Below are positions 44,374 through 51,956 of a stretch of DNA of 64,000 nt, in pieces (the stretch's first letter is position 1; the number at the start of each line of letters is the position of its first letter). The stretch covers positions 310,001-374,000 of the forward strand of contig NZ_FOJU01000004.1 of assembly GCF_900111875.1 (NCBI RefSeq). The letters run 5' to 3'. The DNA is from Poseidonocella pacifica (GTDB lineage: Bacteria; Pseudomonadota; Alphaproteobacteria; Rhodobacterales; Rhodobacteraceae). The position numbers were made by a program, and so were the translations under genes. Below the pieces are notes generated by a model that worked only from the letters and a program-made list of their open reading frames with translations, had not been told where the DNA came from and searched no databases.

Positions 44374-45731
44374 AGCATCGGCGCGCTCAGACGGAACACG
44401 CCTTCGAGGATGCGGCGCGCCAGCCCCGGACGGGTGACCCCTTCGGTACAGCGCGCCGCCTCGCTCTCTATCCAGCCCTCAAGCGATGCGACGCTCTGGG
44501 GATCATAGAGAAACAGGCTGTATTCGAAATTCAGCAGCATGGAGCGCACGTCGAAATTCGCGGTTCCGATCCAACCGGCATCGTCGATAAGCCCGGCCTT
44601 GGCATGCAGCATACCCTCGTGGCGCAGCACGCGGCCCCCCGCCCGGTCGAGCGCTCGCAGATAGGCCCCGCGCGCCAGATCCGCCACACGTTTGTTTGAC
44701 CTGCCCGGCACCATAAGGCGCACGTCCAGCCCCCGCCGGGCAGCGGTTTCCAACGCCAGCGTCAGGGCCTCGGTCGGAACAAAATAGGGCGTCGTGATCC
44801 AGACGCGGCGCTGCGCCCCGTGGATGGCGTTGACCAGCCCATGATGAAGCGCATCGCAGGGCTCGTCCGGGCCCGCGGGCACCAGTTGCAACACCGCCTC
44901 CCCTCCGGCGGGGCCATGGCGGGAGCGATCATCGTTGAAGGCCGCGCCGGTCACGTCCCAGTCGGAGGCGAAGAGATCGATGAAGGATTGCACGGCGGGA
45001 CCGGAGAGAGAGAAGCTCAGATCATACCACGCCTTGGGCCCTTCGCGCAGGTATTCGTTGCCGATGTTGCGGCCCCCTGCCCAGACGAACCTGTTGTCCA
45101 CCAGTACAAGCTTTCGATGGTTGCGCAGGTTCATGTGGCCATTGTCCGGCGGATGGAGAAACGGCGAGAAAAAGCGCAATTCACCGCCCGCGGCGACAAA
45201 CTTGCGCAAGGCGCGCCGCGGACGTGACAGAGACCCGAGCCGGTCGATGTTGATCCGGACCGCAACGCCCGCCTTCGCGCGTTCGGTCAGCGCGGCCACA
45301 AAGCGTTTGCCCGAGGCATCGTCGTCCAGGATGTAGAGAAGCACGTCGATCTGATCCTGCGCGTCGGCGATGATCGCTTCCAAGGACGCCAGCGCATCGG
45401 CCGGACCATCGTGCAGACGCAACTTGTTGCCGTCCGTGGCTGGCGGAGCGCCGAGACAGCGGAATGTCTCTGCCGTGCGATGCGGAGATTGCGCGGCGTG
45501 GCTGAGGTCGGTGAAGCGGAGGGGCGGAAATCTGGTCCCCTGCTTGCGGAAACCCAGCATCAGGAACACGGGCAGCGCGAGGTAGGGAAAGACGACGATA
45601 AAGAGAAGCCAAGCAGCCATGGATTGCGGCGTGCGCCGTTGCTGCAGCACAAAGACCCCCGCGACCGTGGCAAGCAGCACGCTGAGCACCACCAGCCCGT
45701 GTTGTGCTATGAGACTCAAGATCCAGTTCAT
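44370..45731 (-). CDS. cls: Cardiolipin synthase-like phospholipase D protein
   Basis: A 453-residue membrane-anchored PLD. Two N-terminal transmembrane helices (about 5-26 and 38-58) are followed by two HKD-type motifs, HRKLVLVDNRFVWAGGRN (first) and HAKAGLIDDAGWIGTANFD (second). This is the bacterial cardiolipin synthase layout, joining two phosphatidylglycerols. The second motif has HxK then D in the usual spacing. The exact lipid is inferred. It is convergent with matB. Confidence 0.88.
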   Translation of the reverse strand: MNWILSLIAQHGLVVLSVLLATVAGVFVLQQRRTPQSMAAWLLFIVVFPYLALPVFLMLGFRKQGTRFPPLRFTDLSHAAQSPHRTAETFRCLGAPPATDGNKLRLHDGPADALASLEAIIADAQDQIDVLLYILDDDASGKRFVAALTERAKAGVAVRINIDRLGSLSRPRRALRKFVAAGGELRFFSPFLHPPDNGHMNLRNHRKLVLVDNRFVWAGGRNIGNEYLREGPKAWYDLSFSLSGPAVQSFIDLFASDWDVTGAAFNDDRSRHGPAGGEAVLQLVPAGPDEPCDALHHGLVNAIHGAQRRVWITTPYFVPTEALTLALETAARRGLDVRLMVPGRSNKRVADLARGAYLRALDRAGGRVLRHEGMLHAKAGLIDDAGWIGTANFDVRSMLLNFEYSLFLYDPQSVASLEGWIESEAARCTEGVTRPGLARRILEGVFRLSAPML

Positions 45732-45931
45732 CTATGCCCTTTCGTTTGCCCTCCACACGATGGTGCGCCCACGCCGGTTGGCAAGGTTTGTCCGCCCCCC
45801 GAGTGCTGGTCCCTTGACCAGATATCGCGGCAGCAATGCCACAATCGCCACTGCGAGACAGTTTATCCTTGTTCCCGGCGCGCGCTTGGCCTGAACTGCC
45901 CAGAGTATCTGTTTGAAAGACCTCGGGGAAC

Positions 45932-47680
45932 ATGGCCACGAAATCCGTCTCCTTCAGCGCGCGGCTGACCGAATTGCTCGCGTTCATTTACCCCGACCTC
46001 GATGCGTCGATACTGGCCACGCAAGTGATGGAGGCGTTCTGGCCCGAAGGGGTGCACCGCCGCAAACGTCCACGCGCACCCGGCAACAATCTGTGGTCAC
46101 AGCGCGACGCGCTGCTCATCTCCTATGGCGACAGCCTGATCGACGGCACCCACAAACCGCTCGACGTGCTGCACGATTTCCTGCTGACCCATATGAAAGG
46201 CGTGATCAACGGCGTGCATATCCTGCCGTTCTTCCCCTTCACCTCCGACGACGGGTTCGCGGTGACGGATTATACCAAGGTCAATTCGACCCTTGGCGAC
46301 TGGGAAGACATCCAGCGGATTGGCGGCGAATTCGCCCTGATGTCGGATCTCGTACTCAACCACGTCTCCAGTCAGGGAACCTGGTTCAACGCTTATCTTC
46401 AGGGCATCCCGCCCTATGACAAGTTTTTCTTCGAGGCCTCGCCGGATGACGATCTTTCGGATGTGGTCAGGCCGCGCACCAGCCCGCTGCTGCGGGAGGT
46501 GGAGACAAAGAACGGCACGCGCCATGTCTGGTGCACCTTCAGCCACGATCAGGTCGACCTGGACTACCGCAACCCAGAGGTTCTGCTCGAAGTGCTGCGC
46601 ATCATCCGGCTGCACATCGACAACGGGGTGCGCATCCTGCGGCTCGATGCGGTGGCGTTCTTGTGGAAGGAAATCGGAACCTCCTCGATCCACCTGCCGC
46701 AAACCCATGCCATCATCAAATTGCTGCGGCATCTGGTGAACTATGCCACCGAAACCGTGATCCTGCTGACTGAAACGAACGTGCCCCGCACCGAGAACCT
46801 CAGCTATTTCGGCAAGCGCAACGAGGCGCATTCGGTCTATAACTTCCCGCTGCCGCCGCTGGTGCTGCATGCGATGATGTCCGGCACGGCGAAATACCTG
46901 CTGGACTGGCAGCGGGCAATGCCGCCCGCCCCGCTGGGCTGTGCCTATCTCAATTTCTCGGCAAGCCACGACGGGATTGGGATGCGCCCTGCCGAAGGGC
47001 TTTTGCCGCAAGAGGAAATCGACCGGATGATCGATACGGTGCGCGATCTGGGCGGTCTTGTGTCCATGCGCGCGCTGCCGGATGGGGGGGAGGCACCGTA
47101 TGAGCTCAACACCTCCTTCTTCGAGGCCACCGGACGCACGTTCGAGGGGCCGGATGATCACCACGTTTCGCGCTTTCTCTGTTCGCAGACCATCGTCATG
47201 TCGCTTGAAGGGATTCCCGCCTTCTACATCCACTCCATGCTGGCGACGCCCAATGACCGGGATGCCGTACTCCGGCGCGGCATGAACCGGGCGATCAACC
47301 GGCACCGATGGAATTACCCGGAACTCAAGGAAAGCCTCTCTGATCCCGAGACGGTTCATGCCCGTGTGCTCAAGCTGGTGTCCGACCGGCTTCGCATCCG
47401 CGCCGAACAACCGGGCCTGCACCCGAACGCGACGAACTTCACCCTGAATCTGGAGCCGCGTATCTTTGGCATCTGGCGCCAGTCGCTTGACCGGACTCAG
47501 TCGATCTTTGCGCTGCACAACGTGAGCAAGGAAACGGTGGAAATCCCCGCGACGCAGATCAACCTGATCGACGATGAAGGCTGGATCGATCTGCTTTCGG
47601 GGGAGGAAATCCGCGCCGATCAGGGGGCAGTCGTCTTTGCCCCCTATCAGTGCCGCTGGATCAGCAACCTGCCGAGCTGA
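45932..47680 (+). CDS. GH13 sucrose phosphorylase-like enzyme, likely glucosylglycerate phosphorylase
   Basis: A 582-residue GH13 subfamily 18-type enzyme. The nucleophile is Asp239 in RILRLDAVAFLWKE and the acid/base Glu281 in ILLTETNVP; HILPFFPFTSDDGFAVTDY and SASHDGIGMRP are also typical. It is longer than sucrose phosphorylases (about 490), as known glucosylglycerate phosphorylases are. It ends two bases from the end of a convergent synthase gene for the same sugar acid, which makes glucosylglycerate the best substrate guess. It has 200 bases of upstream DNA shared with cls. Confidence 0.88.
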   Translation: MATKSVSFSARLTELLAFIYPDLDASILATQVMEAFWPEGVHRRKRPRAPGNNLWSQRDALLISYGDSLIDGTHKPLDVLHDFLLTHMKGVINGVHILPFFPFTSDDGFAVTDYTKVNSTLGDWEDIQRIGGEFALMSDLVLNHVSSQGTWFNAYLQGIPPYDKFFFEASPDDDLSDVVRPRTSPLLREVETKNGTRHVWCTFSHDQVDLDYRNPEVLLEVLRIIRLHIDNGVRILRLDAVAFLWKEIGTSSIHLPQTHAIIKLLRHLVNYATETVILLTETNVPRTENLSYFGKRNEAHSVYNFPLPPLVLHAMMSGTAKYLLDWQRAMPPAPLGCAYLNFSASHDGIGMRPAEGLLPQEEIDRMIDTVRDLGGLVSMRALPDGGEAPYELNTSFFEATGRTFEGPDDHHVSRFLCSQTIVMSLEGIPAFYIHSMLATPNDRDAVLRRGMNRAINRHRWNYPELKESLSDPETVHARVLKLVSDRLRIRAEQPGLHPNATNFTLNLEPRIFGIWRQSLDRTQSIFALHNVSKETVEIPATQINLIDDEGWIDLLSGEEIRADQGAVVFAPYQCRWISNLPS

Positions 47681-47682
47681 CC

Positions 47683-48903
47683 TCAGGCATATTCTTCCTG
47701 ATCCGCCGCGACCGCTTGACGAAAATCGCTGATGAGCAGGGGGTCAGCCGCATGGACCCGGTTCCACGTGGCGATAAAGGGTGTCTCCCGCGGGTTATCG
47801 AGGAACAGGTGCCCGGCCTTGATGATGTTCTCCGCGAAAACCTCGATGCTGCGCTCTTCGGCGTGGCGGTCGATCGTCAGGCCATTCATCCGTGCATCGT
47901 TGTAATAGGCTTCGAGGAAGTCGAGCGCCCGGCGGTGATAGGTTGCCTTCAGCGTGCGAAAAACGTTGGGCGTGAACACCGTGCCATCGGCGGCGAGCTT
48001 GCGATAGACCGCCTTGCAGATGTCGATGGACATGCGGTTGAGCCCGGCGTTGGCGTCTTCCGGCGAGAGATCCTGATGCTTGTGGTCATAGGCGTCGGAA
48101 ATCTCCACCTGACAGATTGCGCGCGGCCCCAGATTGCGCCACGCCTCCGACAGAACGCCGATCTCAAGGCCCCAGTCCGACGGAATGCGCAGGTCGGGCA
48201 GCATGCCCGTGCGCATCGCAAACTCGCCCGACAGCGGATAGCGAAAGCTGTGCAGGTAATCGAGATAGTCGCGCTGCCCGATCACCATTTTCAACGAGAC
48301 GAGCATGGGGCTAACCAGAAGACGCGTCACGCGGCCGTTCATCCGCACACCCCCGATGCGTGGGTAATATCCTTTGGAAAGCTGATAGGAAAAGTTGGGG
48401 TTGGCGACGGGATAGACCAGCCGCGCCAGCATTTCCCGGTCATAGGTAAGGATGTCGCAATCATGGATCGCCATCACCGCGCTATCGGCGCAGGAAATCA
48501 GATAGCCCATACAGCCCCAGACGTTCTTGCCCTTGCCCGGTTCCTGCGGAGCAAGGCCCAGATCCTCAAGCCTGCTCTGGATCTGTAACATCCGGGGGCT
48601 GTCGTTCCAGATCACGGTATGTTGCTGCGGCAGGACGGAGAAGAATTCGCGCGCATAGCGGTATTGCGCCTCATCCGCCTGATCCAGCCCGATGACGATC
48701 CGGTGCAGATAGCTGACCTGCGAAAGCTCCTTGAGAATGTTGGTCAGCGCCTCGCCTTCAAGCTCCGAAAAGAGCGAGGGAAGGATGAGGGAGATCTTGC
48801 GCGTCTGGGAAAAGGTCTCCAGTTCGTAGATGAGTTCCTCGGACGGGCGCGAGCGCAGATTGTGGAACTGGACGACGGTGCCGTCCTGGTGGAAATCGGC
48901 CAT
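47683..48903 (-). CDS. gpgS: Glucosyl-3-phosphoglycerate synthase (GT81)
   Basis: A 406-residue retaining glycosyltransferase. The DxD metal site is Asp148-Asp150 (AIHDCDILTYD), and SDWGLEIGVLSEAWRN and SDAYDHKHQDLS match GpgS. It joins glucose from NDP-glucose to 3-phosphoglycerate, the first step to the osmolyte glucosylglycerate. The phosphatase gene abuts upstream (stop of that gene at 48904), forming an operon. Confidence 0.9.
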   Translation of the reverse strand: MADFHQDGTVVQFHNLRSRPSEELIYELETFSQTRKISLILPSLFSELEGEALTNILKELSQVSYLHRIVIGLDQADEAQYRYAREFFSVLPQQHTVIWNDSPRMLQIQSRLEDLGLAPQEPGKGKNVWGCMGYLISCADSAVMAIHDCDILTYDREMLARLVYPVANPNFSYQLSKGYYPRIGGVRMNGRVTRLLVSPMLVSLKMVIGQRDYLDYLHSFRYPLSGEFAMRTGMLPDLRIPSDWGLEIGVLSEAWRNLGPRAICQVEISDAYDHKHQDLSPEDANAGLNRMSIDICKAVYRKLAADGTVFTPNVFRTLKATYHRRALDFLEAYYNDARMNGLTIDRHAEERSIEVFAENIIKAGHLFLDNPRETPFIATWNRVHAADPLLISDFRQAVAADQEEYA

Positions 48904-49686
48904 TCAGGCGCTCTCCTGCAATTTCAATTCTTGAACGACATCCAGCACAGCCTTGTTCCATCCCGCAGGACCAGCAAGCTCGGTGCGCCGGATGCTTCCG
49001 TTTTTCTCGCCCGGCAACTCGGGAATGCCCGGTCCATGATCATTCCGGACGATCACCCCGAAATCGGCCAGTTCAAGCATCTCGGTATCGTTGGGGGCGT
49101 CCCCGAGGGCAAGCGTGCGGGCCGGCTGGTACTTGGTGATGATCCCCGCCATCGCGCCTGCCTTCGTCCCGCCAAAGGACAGGGTCAGGAACCTGCCCCC
49201 CCGTCTCGCGGCGACCCCGTGGGTGGCAAGCGCGGCCAGAAAGCTCGCCTCGTCCTCGTCGGTCCCGCTCCAGAGTCCCGGCTCGCTGTGGCTGCGATCC
49301 CCCGCTCGGGCGGCGGCTTCGAAATCCAGCTTGGTGTGCCGCATGATCTCATCCACGCCCATATCGCCGAACCCCCGAAACATGCGCCGAAGGTCCGCGG
49401 GTATCTCCCTGAGCGCGGCGCGCAGCGCCTCATAGGCGTCGCGGTCATCCACCGTATCGGCACCGGGTTCCAGCGTGGTCGCGCCGTTTTCGACGATGGC
49501 GGGCCACTCACTTAGCCCCAGTTCCGCCTGTAGTGGGGCAATCTCCGCCGCAGTTTTGGAACTGGCAAGGACGACCGGAACGTTCAGCGACTTCAAGAGC
49601 GCGAGCGCCGGGGCCGCGTCAGCGCTGGAATAGCTTTCATGATCCAGCAGCGTTCCGTCGAGATCGGTGAACACCATAAGTTGCAC
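48904..49686 (-). CDS. gpgP: HAD phosphatase, glucosyl/mannosyl-3-phosphoglycerate phosphatase
   Basis: A 260-residue HAD enzyme of the MPGP family. Nucleophile and acid aspartates are Asp8 and Asp10 (VFTDLDGTLLDHE), and the metal-binding loop is LALGDAPNDTEML near residue 195. It dephosphorylates the GpgS product. GTG at 49686 has GGAGGAGGA at ideal spacing; the ATG three codons in is less well placed. Confidence 0.9.
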   Translation of the reverse strand: MQLMVFTDLDGTLLDHESYSSADAAPALALLKSLNVPVVLASSKTAAEIAPLQAELGLSEWPAIVENGATTLEPGADTVDDRDAYEALRAALREIPADLRRMFRGFGDMGVDEIMRHTKLDFEAAARAGDRSHSEPGLWSGTDEDEASFLAALATHGVAARRGGRFLTLSFGGTKAGAMAGIITKYQPARTLALGDAPNDTEMLELADFGVIVRNDHGPGIPELPGEKNGSIRRTELAGPAGWNKAVLDVVQELKLQESA

Positions 49687-49850
49687 GGGGATCCTCCTCC
49701 GGCTTTTCGCGGAATATATGGGCCGAGACCTCTTGGGGAAAACCTTTTTCTGAAATGGGGTGCAGCTTTCCGCTTGAAGCAAGAAGCCTGGGGCGGTTCA
49801 CGGTCGCGCGCTGGGGCAGATTGAAGGGTGCAGTGCGCGCAGGGACGCGC

Positions 49851-50735
49851 TCAACCTTCCACTGCAAGCAAGGCGGCGTGATGCTCCGCCCGGCCTTCGT
49901 CGGTTCCGTCCGTGAAGCTCGCGACCGTGCGCCCGTGGCTTGGAAAGTGATACACCGCGTTGACGCAAAAGGGCCCGCCCCCAGTGTGCCCGAATGCCCG
50001 GCCCGCTTGCCCCATGGTCCCGCTCATCAGGCCAAGTCCATAGCCGCAATCCGTCCACGGGCGCCCCGCCAATGCCCCGCCCAGCCAGCGACGGTCCAGC
50101 ATCTGTGTCCTCCCCCACGAGGACAAAAGCGCCCCTTCGGCGAACCCATGCAATAGCCGCGCCGCATCGTTGGCCGAACCGACAAGACATCCATGATAGA
50201 CCCAGCCGGGATCATAGCCGTGGCCCGCCGGCCAATGCACCGTCGCCATGTCAGAGAGGTCCGCGGCGAGTGCCACGCTGCCAAGGTCCAGCGGTTTGGT
50301 AATGAGGTCCGCGACCAGCCGGGAAAACGGGCGCTGGGCGACCTCCTCGATCCGCTCCCGCGCCAGCATGTAGCCGACATTGGAATATGCCCAACCCGCA
50401 CCGGGCGCGAAGAGCGGACCTTGCCCCCGCACCGCATCAACCACCCTCTGCCGCGTCCACGGCGCACGGCCCGCCGCGACATCCCGGTGATACTCGGCAA
50501 GCCCGCCGTAATCGCGCAGCCCGGCGCTATGGGCCAGCAGTTGCCGCAAGGTGAAATCTTCGCCGGGCAGGGCGGCATCCAGATCCACAGAGCCATCTCC
50601 GGCCAGCGCCACGGCGCAAATTGCAATGACGGTCTTGGTAAAGCTCCAGTAGGGAAAGAGCGCGCCCGCATTCCCGATGCCTCCGGATCGCCCCTCACGG
50701 TCAATCCAGACGGCATGATGCTCCGTGCCCGCCAT
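49851..50735 (-). CDS. Serine hydrolase, beta-lactamase/class C-like
   Basis: A 294-residue serine beta-lactamase-like protein. The SxxK motif is SFTK (WSFTKTVIAICA), the second motif is YSN (WAYSNVGYMLARE), and HTGG (FGHTGGGPFCVN) stands in for KTG. No signal peptide is seen, so a cytoplasmic esterase or peptidase is more likely than an antibiotic-degrading enzyme. The ATG at 50735 is chosen because the longer frame overlaps the upstream gene. It lies 46 bases downstream of the VOC gene. Confidence 0.85.
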   Translation of the reverse strand: MAGTEHHAVWIDREGRSGGIGNAGALFPYWSFTKTVIAICAVALAGDGSVDLDAALPGEDFTLRQLLAHSAGLRDYGGLAEYHRDVAAGRAPWTRQRVVDAVRGQGPLFAPGAGWAYSNVGYMLARERIEEVAQRPFSRLVADLITKPLDLGSVALAADLSDMATVHWPAGHGYDPGWVYHGCLVGSANDAARLLHGFAEGALLSSWGRTQMLDRRWLGGALAGRPWTDCGYGLGLMSGTMGQAGRAFGHTGGGPFCVNAVYHFPSHGRTVASFTDGTDEGRAEHHAALLAVEG

Positions 50736-50781
50736 CAGCGGGGCAGGGGCGCGTGTCGCCCCGGTGTCGCGCCCCGCCCGC

Positions 50782-51378
50782 TCAATAGGGGTTCTTCGGA
50801 TGACGATCCGGCGAGAGGGAGGCGTTTCGTTCCTCCACCAGTTCCTCGATGGCATCGGCCAGATGTACCCGGTCGATATGCCCATCGCCCCGCGCCACCC
50901 GCAGATGATGCGCCCGCATCAGCACCTCCGCATGGCGGCAACCTTCGGGCGGCTCGAACCGATAGGCGGCAAGCTCCACCAACAGCCCGACCGGATCACG
51001 GAAATAGATGGAATCCATAAAGCCACGATCCTTGGGGCCGGAGTGTTTTACCCCGCGCGCCTCCAGCCGCTCCGCCACCTGCCAGAAGCTGACCTGACTG
51101 ACGTTGAAGGCGATATGATGCACACAGCCCGGATCCTGCGGCGCAGGTTTTCCCCGCGGCTTGCGATCCTCGCTGGTAAAGACCGTGATGAGCCGACCAT
51201 CGCCGGGATCGAAATAAAGATGCCCCTGATCGGGTGCGTCGAGGTTCGGCTGATCGAAGATGAAAGGCATCCCGAGCACTCCTTCCCAGAAGTCGATGGT
51301 GCTCTGCCGATCTGCCCCGACAAGGGTGATGTGATGCACCCCCTGCGTCTGGATCTTGCGGTAACTGTCCTGGGCCAT
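50782..51378 (-). CDS. VOC/glyoxalase-family ring-cleavage-like protein
   Basis: A 198-residue vicinal-oxygen-chelate protein. Two beta-alpha-beta-beta-beta modules contain QGVHHITLVGADRQSTIDFWEGVLG (about 12-36) and PGCVHHIAFNVSQVSFWQVAERL (about 83-105). Metal ligands are probably the His in VHHIT, the His in VHHIA and the Glu in GLLVELAAY. A long C-terminal tail (about 145-198) without a domain follows. Substrate unknown; extradiol dioxygenase-like or glyoxalase-like activity is possible. Confidence 0.85.
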   Translation of the reverse strand: MAQDSYRKIQTQGVHHITLVGADRQSTIDFWEGVLGMPFIFDQPNLDAPDQGHLYFDPGDGRLITVFTSEDRKPRGKPAPQDPGCVHHIAFNVSQVSFWQVAERLEARGVKHSGPKDRGFMDSIYFRDPVGLLVELAAYRFEPPEGCRHAEVLMRAHHLRVARGDGHIDRVHLADAIEELVEERNASLSPDRHPKNPY

Positions 51379-51494
51379 CCTGCTCCTCCTGAAAAGCTGT
51401 CCCGCGTTACACTAGCGCGATCCACATCCCTTGGCACCGCGCATGTTTCCCCGCTTGCCATGAAGTATCGGCATCGCTAAAAGCCCGCTCGTGT

Positions 51495-51570
51495 GCCGCT
51501 GTAGCTCAGATGGTAGAGCAACGCATTCGTAATGCGTGGGTCGGGGGTTCGAGTCCCTTCAGCGGCACCA
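51495..51570 (+). tRNA. tRNA-Thr (anticodon CGT)
   Basis: A 76-base tRNA with encoded CCA (51568-51570). Acceptor stem GCCGCTG/CAGCGGC is perfect. The anticodon stem ACGCA/TGCGT encloses TTCGTAA, giving anticodon CGT, which reads the Thr codon ACG. The T-loop GGTTCGAGTC is typical. Confidence 0.97.
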
Positions 51571-51956
51571 TCGCAAGCTGAATGCCCAGAAAACCACTCT
51601 AAATTCAGACTGTTAGGCAAGTCTTGCCGCGCTGGTCGCCGCGTCTGTGCGCATGGACCGAAGCGCCGCATTCTCGCAGTGCGCGCATCCCTCCGGCTTC
51701 GGCCGCGATTCCAGCGGCGCGTTGCTGCGTTGATCACCGCCCATTGGGCCCGCCCCACGGAACGGGAGCAATCACGCGGCAAAATGCTATCCCAATCGCC
51801 CTGAATGGGCCTTTTCGGGCAAAGGTTCATCCCGCCCCCGCACTCGCGGATCCCGGCGCCGGCGGGCAATTACGCGCCTTTATCTATACGAATTAGAACG
51901 TGAATAAATATTTAGATTTCATTAACCTAAGTCCTCAGTGTTGTTTTGAGGATTCT
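51571..51956. other. Intergenic stretch upstream of the hybrid kinase
   Basis: 386 bases without a supported gene. The last 80 bases turn strongly AT-rich (51880-51945), which suits a promoter for the kinase; TATCTATACG-type sequence near 51880-51890 could hold a -10. No T-rich terminator follows the tRNA. Open frames antisense to the tRNA are artefacts. Confidence 0.4.

Noticed and set aside
46097-47518. 473-codon frame antisense to the GH13 phosphorylase
   Set aside because: Arg/His/Gln-rich composition typical of antisense GC-rich coding DNA, while the plus strand encodes a clear enzyme.
51477-51869. Minus-strand frame over the tRNA-Thr gene ending in an EGTRTPDPR-type sequence
   Set aside because: This is the well-known false protein produced by translating antisense to a tRNA; the tRNA is real.
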